Positions 30,434-38,666 of a stretch of 43,059 nucleotides of DNA are shown here, piece after piece. The translations under genes were made by a program, and so were the position numbers. The stretch comes from Weizmannia acidilactici (lineage in GTDB: Bacteria; Bacillota; Bacilli; Bacillales; Bacillaceae_C). How positions within the stretch are numbered: position 1 is the stretch's first letter; each line of letters opens with the position of its first letter. The notes beneath the pieces are model-generated. The model searched no databases, had not been told where the DNA came from, and saw only the letters and a list, made by a program, of their open reading frames with translations. Location of the stretch: contig NZ_BKZR01000031.1 of the NCBI RefSeq assembly GCF_008974225.1, forward strand, positions 1 to 43,059. Direction: 5' to 3'.

Positions 30434-31709
30434 CTTCATCCCCCCCTACCATTCTCCAAGTCCCATTATAGCAATAATACCAGGCAGGTTTTAATGAAAC
30501 GATCCCTTCATTCCCCTCTTCTTTGATAAGACGGTAGCCGGCAGCAATATCCGTCACTTTATCCATTTGAATGGAAGGGTCTTTCTGTAATTGGGCGATC
30601 ACATTCCTGGCCGAAGCAAGCTGGACAGCAGCGGATTTAATCGGCAGATTCAGCGATAGGGCGTAATATGGACGGACATATTTATAAATTTCATTTTTTC
30701 CCTGATATTCCTGGATCTCCGCCATGCCGTCATTGTTAAAAACGGGATACCCGTCTTTAAAGAGACGGAAAACGACTTTATTTTCCTTCTCGTTCATTTC
30801 GAAATATTGATATTGGTCCGTCCATCCGCTGTGCTGGTTGATAAAATCAATTGCCCGCGTTAAAAGATGGTTCGGATCCATACTGTACCCGATATTTTCC
30901 CCGGGGTTCACGTATGTTAAGACTTTATTCGATTCATCCGTCCTCAAAAGGCTGATCCCATTCGTATATTCACCCGCCACTCTTTTCACAAAATTCGGGT
31001 CCACAAACAGCGCTTTTTTAAATTTATCAATATCTATTTCCGTTGTTGCGTATTTATATTGGTTCATCACCGGGTTTCCGGCAGGCAAATACACTTTTCT
31101 CGAACCGGACAGGGAAAATTCTTCATAAGGCTTGTACAAATCATGATTCTCATTTAATTTGGCGATAAAAACTTGGATCGCTTTTTGGTCCGTACTGGCC
31201 TCATACACCTTATTCGATACCAGAGAAATAAAGTAAACATGGTTTAAATTTTTTGTTCCCTTGTTCAGTTCCACGACAATATGGTCAAAATTGCCATTCG
31301 GTATTTTTTTGTTGGCAAAATTCAACACGTTTTGGTACACGCTGAACGGGACGGGATTCGGAAAATCCAGTTCAATCCTGTTTTTGCCGGACATTAAGCC
31401 GTAAAGATCTTTTTTCGGCAGGAGGCGTGAACTGCTCATATCGAAAGTCCAGGTTTTGAGCAGATTCATGACCCGTGAAATCTCGCCGTCATGGACTGTC
31501 CCGGTTGTCAGGCTATTTTCATGGTAGAGGATCTTCACGGGGAGGACGACATCGGATACCTTTTTTTCTTTGGCAATCGCGATATTGTCCAAGTCCTTTA
31601 AATTCAGCCAATCATAATTCGGCTGATTGTTCCAAATCATCCACGTTAAAAAAACACTGAAGAGCACGAGCAACGTCAATATGAAGGTTTTTGCTTTTTC
31701 AAGATTCAT
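30420..31709 (-). CDS. walH: WalH (YycH) regulator of WalK
   Basis: WalH has a single N-terminal helix (about 9-27) and a large extracytoplasmic YycH domain; it controls WalK together with WalI. The predicted length is 429 residues. The ATG at 31709 overlaps the walK stop (ATGA) and has AGAGGA 9 bases upstream; a GTG two codons earlier is possible but too close to the site. Sequence conservation in this family is low, and identity rests mainly on topology and operon position. Confidence 0.9.
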   Translation of the reverse strand: MNLEKAKTFILTLLVLFSVFLTWMIWNNQPNYDWLNLKDLDNIAIAKEKKVSDVVLPVKILYHENSLTTGTVHDGEISRVMNLLKTWTFDMSSSRLLPKKDLYGLMSGKNRIELDFPNPVPFSVYQNVLNFANKKIPNGNFDHIVVELNKGTKNLNHVYFISLVSNKVYEASTDQKAIQVFIAKLNENHDLYKPYEEFSLSGSRKVYLPAGNPVMNQYKYATTEIDIDKFKKALFVDPNFVKRVAGEYTNGISLLRTDESNKVLTYVNPGENIGYSMDPNHLLTRAIDFINQHSGWTDQYQYFEMNEKENKVVFRLFKDGYPVFNNDGMAEIQEYQGKNEIYKYVRPYYALSLNLPIKSAAVQLASARNVIAQLQKDPSIQMDKVTDIAAGYRLIKEEGNEGIVSLKPAWYYCYNGTWRMVGGDEDGLE

Positions 31710-33526
31710 AGCCACTCATCCTCTTGCGCAGGTTCATAAGGAAGGGTAAAGTAAATGGTTGTGCCTTTCCCTTCTTTGCTGCTTGCCCAAATGTTTCCCC
31801 CGTGCATTTTCACCATTTCTTTGGCGATCGCAAGCCCGAGCCCCGTTCCCCCAAGCTTGCGGCTGCGTGCTTTATCAACACGGTAAAAGCGTTCGAAGAT
31901 TTTCTTCAAGTTTTCTTTCGGTATGCCTACACCCTGGTCGGAAATGCTGACTTCTATTTTTTCATTCAGCTCTTTTACCTTAAACGTAATTTGGCCGCCT
32001 TCAGGTGAATATTTCAATGCATTGGAAATGATGTTATACAAAACCTGCGTCATTTTATCTTCATCGATTTCCACAAAAATTTCCGCTTTCGGCAGTTTGC
32101 GTTTAAATGTGACGTTCTGCTGTTTTGCCATTTCAAACCGGTCGATAATATGGTGGAAAAATTCCACAAAATTGACCCATTCTTTATTTAAATGTTCGTC
32201 TTTGCTGTCCATTTTTGACAGTTTCAGTAAGTCGTTCACAAGCCGGATCATCCGCTCTGTCTCATTTTGCGTGACACTTAAAAACTGGGGTGCAATTTTT
32301 TCATCCTTCCAGGCCCCGTCCGCCAAAGCTTCCAAATAGCTTCTCATCGTCGTCAGCGGCGTCCTTAATTCATGCGAAACATTGGCCACAAATTCGCGTC
32401 GTTCCATGTCGATTTTCTCCTGTTCGGTTACATCGTGCAGAACCGTGATCAGACCGCTGACAAAACCGGCTTCATTTTGGATCACCGAAAAGTTTGCGCG
32501 CAAAATATACGGCTCTTCATCCGTACTGAAATCGAGAATCAAGGAATCATGCTCCGTTAATAAATCCTCAAACCGGTGTTCTTTTTCTATTTTCAACACG
32601 GAAATGAGCGGCTGGGAAAGCACCGTTTCACGTGAAACATCCAGCATCTCAGCAGCCGCCTCATTGATTAAAATGATCCGCCCTCTCCGGTCAGTCGCAA
32701 TCACGCCGTCCGTCATGTGGGTGAGGATGGAATCAAGTTTTCTTCTTTCACCTTCTGTGCTCGCCTGGGCTTCCTGCAGCTTTTTCGTCATGTGGTTAAA
32801 CGAATAGGCCAGTTGCCCGATTTCATCATTCCCTTTTACTTTAACTTTCCGGGCAAAATTCCCCCGCGCCATCGCCATTGCCTGCTTGCGGATATCACTA
32901 AGCGGCCTTGAAATGGTACGCGCAATAATAATCCCAAGAACTGCTGTAATCAGCATTGCAATTGCAGTCCCCGTCATAAAAATCTGGTTGATCGCCTGTA
33001 CTTGGCGGTAGACCGTTTCAATTTTGGAGACAAGGTAAATAAACCCAATCACCTCACCGTTTGATTTAATCGGGGAAGCGAGCACCCACATCTTTTCGCC
33101 GGTCTGCTTGTCCATATAAATTTGGTCTTCCTGCTGGCCGGTTACACGGGCCCGTTTAACAATGTCCTCCGTTGTTTTTTGGCCGACAATGCTCTGGTTG
33201 TTGGAAGAAGTGCCTAAAATCACACCGCTGTGCGCATCAATCAGCCGGATTTCAGAAACATCCGTGCTTTTGAAATCACCCAAAACCTTTCTCACTTCCG
33301 AAGTGATGTCCGCGGCCTGGTTTTGCTTTTTCGTCAGCAAATCCTCAATACTGTATTCGAGCACATTGACCTGATCGTATATGGACTTTTTGAAGTTTGT
33401 TTCGAGCTGGTTTTCCAGCTTATTGATAAAATAGACACCGATGATCTCCATTGCCACAATAATCAGCAGCATATAAATCAAGACAAACTTAAAGTGGATA
33501 GATTGAAAAAATTTGACTTTCCTCAT
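31706..33526 (-). CDS. walK: Cell-wall sensor histidine kinase WalK
   Basis: WalK (YycG) senses cell-wall synthesis and phosphorylates WalR; it is essential in most Bacillota. The 606-residue protein has two membrane helices (about 13-33 and 182-203) flanking an extracytoplasmic PAS-like domain, a HAMP domain (about 204-255), a PAS domain (about 262-370), the phospho-acceptor H385 in VSHELRTPLTT, and an ATPase domain with N, G1 and G2 boxes (NALKYSPEG, DQGVGIP, GTGLGLAI). GGAGTAAGTAA before the ATG overlaps the walR stop. Codons 296-301 (DVSRET) coincide with a parS-like palindrome. Confidence 0.95.
   Translation of the reverse strand: MRKVKFFQSIHFKFVLIYMLLIIVAMEIIGVYFINKLENQLETNFKKSIYDQVNVLEYSIEDLLTKKQNQAADITSEVRKVLGDFKSTDVSEIRLIDAHSGVILGTSSNNQSIVGQKTTEDIVKRARVTGQQEDQIYMDKQTGEKMWVLASPIKSNGEVIGFIYLVSKIETVYRQVQAINQIFMTGTAIAMLITAVLGIIIARTISRPLSDIRKQAMAMARGNFARKVKVKGNDEIGQLAYSFNHMTKKLQEAQASTEGERRKLDSILTHMTDGVIATDRRGRIILINEAAAEMLDVSRETVLSQPLISVLKIEKEHRFEDLLTEHDSLILDFSTDEEPYILRANFSVIQNEAGFVSGLITVLHDVTEQEKIDMERREFVANVSHELRTPLTTMRSYLEALADGAWKDEKIAPQFLSVTQNETERMIRLVNDLLKLSKMDSKDEHLNKEWVNFVEFFHHIIDRFEMAKQQNVTFKRKLPKAEIFVEIDEDKMTQVLYNIISNALKYSPEGGQITFKVKELNEKIEVSISDQGVGIPKENLKKIFERFYRVDKARSRKLGGTGLGLAIAKEMVKMHGGNIWASSKEGKGTTIYFTLPYEPAQEDEWL
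32624..32639. promoter_or_regulatory. parS-like site inside walK
   Basis: CGTTTCACGTGAAACA matches 15 of 16 bases of the ParB/Spo0J site TGTTTCACGTGAAACA. It lies within walK coding DNA. parS sites are known to cluster around the origin in Bacillus. Confidence 0.88.
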
Positions 33527-33530
33527 TTAC

Positions 33531-34241
33531 TTACTCCTGTTCAGGGTTACGTAAATAATAGCCTACACCCCGCCTTGTTACAATCCATTCGGGGTGGCTC
33601 GGGTTATCCTCCACTTTTTCGCGGAGCCGCCTTACTGTTACGTCCACTGTACGGACATCGCCGTAATAATCATAGCCCCATACCGTTTCAAGTAGATGCT
33701 CGCGCGTCATAACCTGCCCGATATGTTTTGCCAAATAGTGGAGCAGTTCAAACTCGCGGTGCGTCAATTCAATGGTTTCCCCGCGCTTTGAGACAACATA
33801 AGCATCCGGTTGAATAACGAGCGAACCGACTGTAATTTCATTCGATTCCTCTTCTTCAGCCGGGGACTGCGGGGACTGCTGGTGCCGGCGCAAATTGGCT
33901 TTCACGCGTGCAATCAATTCGCGGGTGCTAAAAGGCTTCGTGACATAATCATCCGCGCCGAGCTCCAGGCCGAGCACTTTATCAATTTCCGAGTCTTTCG
34001 CCGTTACCATAATAATCGGCATTTCGTATTTCTTCCTGACTTCCCGGCAAACTTCCATACCGTCCCGCTTCGGAAGCATAATATCCAGCACGATTAAATC
34101 CGGCTGCACTTCTTCAACCTTTTCCAATGCTTCATCGCCGTCATAGGCACAGTAAACCGTATAGCCTTCTTTCGTTAAATTGAACTGTAAAATATCCGCA
34201 ATCGGCTTTTCATCATCAACGACCAAGATTTTTTTATCCAT
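33531..34241 (-). CDS. walR: Response regulator WalR
   Basis: WalR (YycF) is the essential OmpR-type regulator that controls autolysin and cell-wall genes. The 236-residue protein has a receiver domain (phospho-acceptor D53 in IVLDIMLPKRDG, K in VTKPFSTRE near 102) and a C-terminal winged helix with ELTHREFELLHYLAKHIGQV and VTRRGVGYYLR. AAAGGAG lies before the ATG. It is the first gene of the walRKHIJ operon; start and stop signals of the five genes overlap or nearly touch. Confidence 0.95.
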   Translation of the reverse strand: MDKKILVVDDEKPIADILQFNLTKEGYTVYCAYDGDEALEKVEEVQPDLIVLDIMLPKRDGMEVCREVRKKYEMPIIMVTAKDSEIDKVLGLELGADDYVTKPFSTRELIARVKANLRRHQQSPQSPAEEEESNEITVGSLVIQPDAYVVSKRGETIELTHREFELLHYLAKHIGQVMTREHLLETVWGYDYYGDVRTVDVTVRRLREKVEDNPSHPEWIVTRRGVGYYLRNPEQE

Positions 34242-34354
34242 CGTCCTTACTCCTTTATGAAAATAACGTCGTTTCTCAGTAAGAAAAGAAAATATCTATC
34301 TACAATTGTCTATCATCTTTATGTTAAAAAATTACAATATCGTATGGCCACTCT

Positions 34355-34412
34355 GCCCGCGGCCATGTGAAGCGCGGGCTAACAGGAATGCCTCTAGACT
34401 TTCTAGAGGCAT
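34355..34412. other. Two adjacent perfect hairpins upstream of walR
   Basis: GCCCGCG (34355-34361) with CGCGGGC (34373-34379), loop 11, and ATGCCTCTAGA (34388-34398) with TCTAGAGGCAT (34402-34412), loop CTT. Neither has a T-run, so they are not ordinary terminators. Their role is unknown. Confidence 0.6.
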
Positions 34413-34679
34413 CAATGCTCTATATAAAAAATATTCATATCATAAACAGGACGGCTGTTTAAGCCATACTATTACAATTTTAACGTACTTCCACAAAAAT
34501 TGTCCAATCGTATTGAAACTGCGCTGCATGGAAATCTTTAACAAAAGCGCCTGTAAATGCCCTTTGTCCTTTACTTTTGGATCGGATTGCAGACTTACCG
34601 CGCATTTAAAATAAGGAAAGCACCCGATACGGGCCGCATAAAAATGAAATTCATCGCCGCCAAACAGACGCCTATTCAT
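34413..34679. other. Gene-free stretch upstream of the wal operon
   Basis: A minus-strand frame of 83 codons (34440-34691) has no recognisable domain or good ribosome site and ends in the tRNA terminator region; I do not call it. No other structure is clear here. Confidence 0.35.
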
Positions 34680-34725
34680 TAAAAAAAGCACTACGAGAGT
34701 CTAAAGTCATCGCAGTGCTTTTTAG
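34680..34725 (-). terminator. Terminator of the tRNA transcript
   Basis: AAAAAGCACT (34683-34692) pairs with AGTGCTTTTT (34714-34723), closely following tRNA-Phe on the minus strand; T-rich on both sides. Confidence 0.75.
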
Positions 34726-34729
34726 TAAA

Positions 34730-34802
34730 TGGCTCGGGACGGAATCGAACCGCCGACACAAGGATTTTCAGTCCTTTGCTCTACCGACTGAGCTACCGAG
34801 CC
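34730..34802 (-). tRNA. tRNA-Phe (GAA)
   Basis: Minus-strand cloverleaf: acceptor GGCTCGG/CCGAGCC, D arm GCTCAGTCGGTAGAGC, anticodon stem GGACT with loop carrying GAA, T arm GGCGGTTCGATTCCGTC. Discriminator A. The CCA end is not encoded. Length is 73 bases. Confidence 0.97.
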
Positions 34803-34805
34803 GAA

Positions 34806-34839
34806 AACCGTGATCGATATGTAACCGTGATCGATATGT
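34806..34839. repeat. Tandem 17-bp duplication between two tRNA genes
   Basis: AACCGTGATCGATATGT occurs twice in direct succession (34806-34822 and 34823-34839). It lies in the spacer between tRNA-Asp and tRNA-Phe and probably arose by slippage. Confidence 0.9.
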
Positions 34840-34849
34840 AATGAAAAAA

Positions 34850-34925
34850 TGGCGGTCCCGACGGGAATCGAACCCGCGATCTCCTGCGTGACAGGCAGGC
34901 GTGATAACCGCTACACTACGGGACC
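34850..34925 (-). tRNA. tRNA-Asp (GTC)
   Basis: Minus-strand cloverleaf: acceptor GGTCCCG/CGGGACC, D arm GTGTAGCGGTTATCAC, anticodon stem CCTGC/GCAGG with loop CTGTCAC carrying GTC, T arm CGCGGGTTCGATTCCCG. Discriminator G and an encoded CCA (TGG at 34850-34852 on plus). Confidence 0.97.
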
Positions 34926-34954
34926 ATTGATGTTTTTTTGTAACAACAAATGTA

Positions 34955-34984
34955 ATATTACCATAACTTTATTTTACATTGCAA
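34955..34984 (-). promoter_or_regulatory. Promoter of the tRNA-Asp / tRNA-Phe transcript
   Basis: Minus-strand TTGCAA (34979-34984) and TAATAT (34955-34960), 18 bp apart, about 30 bp before tRNA-Asp. Confidence 0.6.
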
Positions 34985-35061
34985 CATATTTCTACAAATT
35001 TTTTAGATAAATGTAATTTAAATGCAACCAAACATTCACACCAATCTGTTCATCACCGATC

Positions 35062-35096
35062 AAAAAAGTGCTGCCGGTCCTAGCAGCACTTTTTGA
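35062..35096 (-). terminator. Terminator of purA
   Basis: AAAAAGTGCTGC and GCAGCACTTTTT form a 12 bp stem around CGGTCCTA; T-run on both strands. A second hairpin AGCTCCG/CGGAGCT (35120-35138) lies closer to the purA stop. Confidence 0.8.
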
Positions 35097-35159
35097 TTAC
35101 CCACAATATTTAGTATGTGAAAGCTCCGATCCGCGGAGCTCCAAAAACAACGCCTTTCA

Positions 35160-36449
35160 TTAAACGCGCCAAACACTTTGTACCACAATCGTTTGCAGGC
35201 GGTCCGGGCCGACTGAAAATATGGAGAGTGGAACACCAGTCAGCTGGGAAATGCGCTCCAGGTAGTGGCGGGCATTTTCAGGCAGTTCGTCCAGTGAACG
35301 GCAGCCGGTGATATCTTCCGTCCAACCTGGCAGTTCTTCGTAAACCGGTTCGCATTCGGACAGCACTTTTAAGCTTGCCGGGAACTCTTCAAGGATTTCC
35401 CCTTTATAACGGTAGGCGACACAAATTTTCAATGTTTCAATACCTGTCAGTACGTCGAGCAGGTTCACGGATAAGTCTGTCAGGCCGCTAACCCTTCTCG
35501 CATGGCGGACAACGACGCTGTCGAACCAGCCGACCCTGCGTGCTCTTCCGGTTGTGGTGCCGTATTCATGGCCGACCTCCCGGATCCTGTCCCCGGTCGC
35601 ATCGAGCAGCTCTGTCGGGAATGGACCGTCTCCGACCCGGGTCGTATATGCTTTTGCAATCCCGACAACATGGTTGATTTTAGACGGGCCAACGCCGGAA
35701 CCGATCGTCACCCCGCCGGCAATCGGATTGGAAGACGTTACAAACGGATAAGTCCCCTGGTCAATGTCGAGCATAACCCCCTGGGCGCCTTCAAAAAGCA
35801 CACGTTTGCCGTCATCCAGGGCATCATTTAAGACTACGGATGTATCGCAGACATATTGTTTAAAATGCTGCCCATATTCGTAATAAGGCTCCAAAATTTC
35901 TTCCAAAGTGAAGCCTTCCGTTTCATAAATTTTTTCAAACAACCGGTTTTTTTCCTCCAGATTGCGGATTAATTTTTCTTTGAATTCATCGTAATCGAGC
36001 AAATCGGCAATCCGGATGCCGACCCTTGCCGCTTTATCCATATAAGCCGGACCAATCCCTTTTTTCGTTGTGCCGATTTTATTGCTGCCTTTCCGTTCTT
36101 CTTCGAGGCCGTCCAATTTGATATGGTACGGAAGAATCACATGCGCACGGTTGCTGATGCGCAGGTTATCCGTGGAAATCCCCTTCTCATGGAGATAATC
36201 AAGCTCTTCTACAAGCGCTTTCGGATCCACCACCACGCCGTTTCCGATTACACAAATTTTATCTTTATAAAAAATCCCGGACGGAATCAAATGTAATTTA
36301 TACGTTTCGCCATTGAAATGGATCGTATGCCCCGCGTTATTTCCGCCTTGGTAACGGGAAACAACTTCCGCATTTTCGGAGAGAAAGTCGGTAATTTTCC
36401 CTTTTCCTTCGTCTCCCCATTGTGTTCCTACCACGACAACTGACGACAT
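35160..36449 (-). CDS. purA: Adenylosuccinate synthetase
   Basis: PurA joins IMP and aspartate with GTP to form adenylosuccinate, the first step to AMP. The 429-residue protein opens with the GTP loop GTQWGDEGKGK (about 8-18) and shows GNNAGHTI (about 36), KKGIGPAY (about 125), EGAQGVMLDIDQGTYPFVTSSN (about 221) and TTTGRARRVGWFD (about 298). The ATG at 36449 follows GGAGG at 8 bases; the GTG at 36458 overlaps that site. It stands alone between the tRNAs and dnaB and has PurBox-like sites upstream, fitting PurR control. Confidence 0.95.
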   Translation of the reverse strand: MSSVVVVGTQWGDEGKGKITDFLSENAEVVSRYQGGNNAGHTIHFNGETYKLHLIPSGIFYKDKICVIGNGVVVDPKALVEELDYLHEKGISTDNLRISNRAHVILPYHIKLDGLEEERKGSNKIGTTKKGIGPAYMDKAARVGIRIADLLDYDEFKEKLIRNLEEKNRLFEKIYETEGFTLEEILEPYYEYGQHFKQYVCDTSVVLNDALDDGKRVLFEGAQGVMLDIDQGTYPFVTSSNPIAGGVTIGSGVGPSKINHVVGIAKAYTTRVGDGPFPTELLDATGDRIREVGHEYGTTTGRARRVGWFDSVVVRHARRVSGLTDLSVNLLDVLTGIETLKICVAYRYKGEILEEFPASLKVLSECEPVYEELPGWTEDITGCRSLDELPENARHYLERISQLTGVPLSIFSVGPDRLQTIVVQSVWRV

Positions 36450-36508
36450 TGTGTGCACCTCCGCATTTTTTGCAAATTATGCTTTTCATCCACCATTTTA
36501 CCAGTTTC

Positions 36509-36567
36509 ATTATACATCAGTCAACGAAAACCCGAACATTTATATATTTTATCGTTATTTTTATTCG
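36509..36567 (-). promoter_or_regulatory. purA promoter with PurBox-like sites
   Basis: On the plus strand ACCCGAACATT (36530-36540) matches the PurBox core CGAACATT, and TTTTTATTCG (36558-36567) is a weaker inverted partner. Minus-strand TATAAT is at 36509-36514; TTGACT (36519-36524) may pair with TAAAAT (36495-36500) at 18 bp. By knowledge of B. subtilis, PurR binds paired inverted PurBoxes near pur promoters and is released by PRPP. Confidence 0.5.
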
Positions 36568-36589
36568 TAAAATTATCCTATTCGGCAAA

Positions 36590-36620
36590 TAAAAAGGAGC
36601 CCGTCCACGGTTCGGGCTGC
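36590..36620 (-). terminator. Terminator of dnaB
   Basis: Minus-sense AGCCCG/CGGGCT stem around 9 bases, followed by CCTTTTTATTT, 13 bases after the dnaB stop. Confidence 0.75.
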
Positions 36621-36632
36621 CTTGCCTAATAA

Positions 36633-37988
36633 CTATGCCGGGACAGGGGCATCATCATATCTTCTCTCTAAATTTACAAATTTATTATATTCTTTGACGA
36701 AAGCGAGCTGGACAGTGCCGACCGGGCCGTTCCGCTGCTTAGCGATAATAATTTCAATGATATTTTTATTCTCGGTATCCTGCTCATAGTAGTCTTCCCG
36801 GTAAAGAAAGGCAACAATATCGGCGTCCTGCTCGATGCTCCCCGATTCGCGGATGTCGCTCATCATCGGGCGCTTATCCTGGCGCTGCTCCACGCTCCGG
36901 GAAAGCTGGGAAAGCGCAATGACCGGCACTTCAAGTTCCCGTGCCAAAGCTTTCAGCGATCTGGAAATCTCAGAAACTTCCTGCTGCCGGTTTTCACGGG
37001 AACGGGCACTGCCCTGGATCAGCTGCAAATAGTCAATGACCACCATGCCAAGCCCGTGCTCCTGTTTCAGCCGCCGGCATTTTGAGCGGATTTCGCTCAC
37101 CCTCACACCCGGCGTATCGTCAATATAAATGCCGGAATTGGAGAGGCTTCCCATTGCCATCGTCAGTTTCCGCCAGTCTTCATCCGTCAGTGCACCGGTC
37201 CGGAGGCGCTGCGCATCGATATTTCCTTCCGCGCAAAGCATCCGCATCACAAGCTGTTCCGCACCCATTTCAAGGCTGAAAATCGCAACATTTTCCCCTG
37301 TCTTCGTTCCGACATTTTGCGCAATATTTAGCGCAAATGCCGTTTTCCCGACAGACGGGCGCGCCGCCACGATAATCAGGTCATTCCGCTGGAAACCGGC
37401 CGTCATCCGGTCAAGCTCGTAAAATCCAGTCGGGATACCAGTGACATCGCCTTTCCGGTTATGGAGCATTTCAATATTGTCATACGTGCTCACTAGTACA
37501 TCTTTAATATGTTTAAAATCGCCGGCGTTTTTGTGCTGGGCGACTTCCATAATGCTGCGTTCGGCTTCATCGAGCAGTTCATCGACATTATCTTCCCGCG
37601 TATAGCCTTCCTGGGCGATATTCGTTGCCGTCCGGATCAACCGCCGCAGCAAAGATTTCTCGGCAACAATCCGGGCATAATAGGCGATATTGGCTGCGGT
37701 CGGGACACTTGTCGCCAGTTCGCTCAAGTACGACAGACCGCCCACATCTTCCAGCTGCTGGGTGGCGGATAATTCTTCCGCGACCGTCACAAGATCGACA
37801 GCCTTCCCGGCATCATTCAGCTTCACAAAAACCTGGAATATTTTTTGGTGGGCGTTCCGGTAAAAATCTTCCGCCGTCAAAATTTCCGAAGCCGTAATAA
37901 ATGCAGAAGGCTCCAAAAATATGGCACCGAGCACCGCTTGTTCTGCCTCTATATTTTGGGGAGGAATGCGATCTGCCAACTCATTCAT
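36633..37988 (-). CDS. dnaB: Replicative DNA helicase
   Basis: The 451-residue hexameric helicase (named DnaC in B. subtilis) unwinds DNA at the fork. It has the DnaB N-terminal domain (about 1-150, with PPQNIEAEQAVLGAIF) and a RecA-like ATPase with Walker A ARPSVGKTAFALN (about 210), Walker B MVVIDYLQLI (about 312) and ALSQLSRSVEQR with the arginine/DnaB motif region (about 355). GGAGGG lies before the ATG. It lies downstream of rplI but separated by two terminators. Length is normal with no intein. Confidence 0.95.
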   Translation of the reverse strand: MNELADRIPPQNIEAEQAVLGAIFLEPSAFITASEILTAEDFYRNAHQKIFQVFVKLNDAGKAVDLVTVAEELSATQQLEDVGGLSYLSELATSVPTAANIAYYARIVAEKSLLRRLIRTATNIAQEGYTREDNVDELLDEAERSIMEVAQHKNAGDFKHIKDVLVSTYDNIEMLHNRKGDVTGIPTGFYELDRMTAGFQRNDLIIVAARPSVGKTAFALNIAQNVGTKTGENVAIFSLEMGAEQLVMRMLCAEGNIDAQRLRTGALTDEDWRKLTMAMGSLSNSGIYIDDTPGVRVSEIRSKCRRLKQEHGLGMVVIDYLQLIQGSARSRENRQQEVSEISRSLKALARELEVPVIALSQLSRSVEQRQDKRPMMSDIRESGSIEQDADIVAFLYREDYYEQDTENKNIIEIIIAKQRNGPVGTVQLAFVKEYNKFVNLERRYDDAPVPA

Positions 37989-38088
37989 TTTGAACCCTCC
38001 ATTTTAACGAATATATATCCGGGCCCCTGCTGTAAATACAAGGGTTCCGGAGAGGCGATGGCAGTTTAGCCGGCTTAACGTCCTGATG

Positions 38089-38166
38089 AAAAACCCTTTA
38101 GGGGAATTGGGTTTTCCCTTCCAAATAGAAAAAATGTGATCGCGACAAAATGACCACATTTTTCTG
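38089..38166 (-). terminator. Two tandem terminators between rplI and dnaB
   Basis: Minus-sense AATGTG/CACATT (38130-38166) followed by TTTTTTC, then AAAACCC/GGGTTTT (38089-38117) followed by TC. The remaining bases 37989-38088 contain TTGTAT and TATATA with 18 bp spacing, a possible dnaB promoter. Confidence 0.6.
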
Positions 38167-38222
38167 CACATAAATCTATTGTAACACGCGGACGGACAAA
38201 AAGAAGCTGGTAAAATACGTTT

Positions 38223-38666
38223 CTATTCGGAGACATGGACATTGAGCGTTGCGGTTACGTCATGATGCAGTTTTACCGGAACTTTCGTATAGCCCAATGT
38301 GCGGATCGCTTCCGGCAATTCTATTTTCCTTTTGTCAATTTTAATGCCAAAACTCATCTTTAACTGTTCGGCAATTTGTTTGCTTGTAACAGAACCGAAC
38401 AGGCGCCCGTCCTTACCCGATTTTGCCTTTAGTTCAACGGTCAGGTTTTCAAGCTTTTCTTTTAGTTTTTTTGCTTCTTCCAGTTCCTGCTGTGCAAGCT
38501 TTTCTTCTTTCCGTTTGTGTGCTTCCATATTTTTTAAGTTGGCCGGTGTCGCTTCAATTGCTGCCCCGGTTTTAAACAAATAATTATGGGCGTAACCGTC
38601 TGCAACATTTTTGATGTCGCCTTTTTTTCCTTTGCCTTTTACATCTTTCAGGAAAATGACTTTCAT
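38223..38666 (-). CDS. rplI: Ribosomal protein bL9
   Basis: The 147-residue protein is 50S subunit protein L9. The N-terminal RNA-binding domain starts MKVIFLKDVKGKGKKGDIKNVADGYAHNYL, followed by a long charged helix (about 42-75) and the C-terminal domain with GRLFGSVTSKQIAEQL. Its ATG overlaps the gdpP stop (ATGA), so it is translated with gdpP. Confidence 0.96.
   Translation of the reverse strand: MKVIFLKDVKGKGKKGDIKNVADGYAHNYLFKTGAAIEATPANLKNMEAHKRKEEKLAQQELEEAKKLKEKLENLTVELKAKSGKDGRLFGSVTSKQIAEQLKMSFGIKIDKRKIELPEAIRTLGYTKVPVKLHHDVTATLNVHVSE

Noticed and set aside
34440..34691. 83-codon minus-strand frame between walR and tRNA-Phe
   Set aside because: No recognisable domain, no convincing ribosome site, and it overlaps the tRNA terminator.
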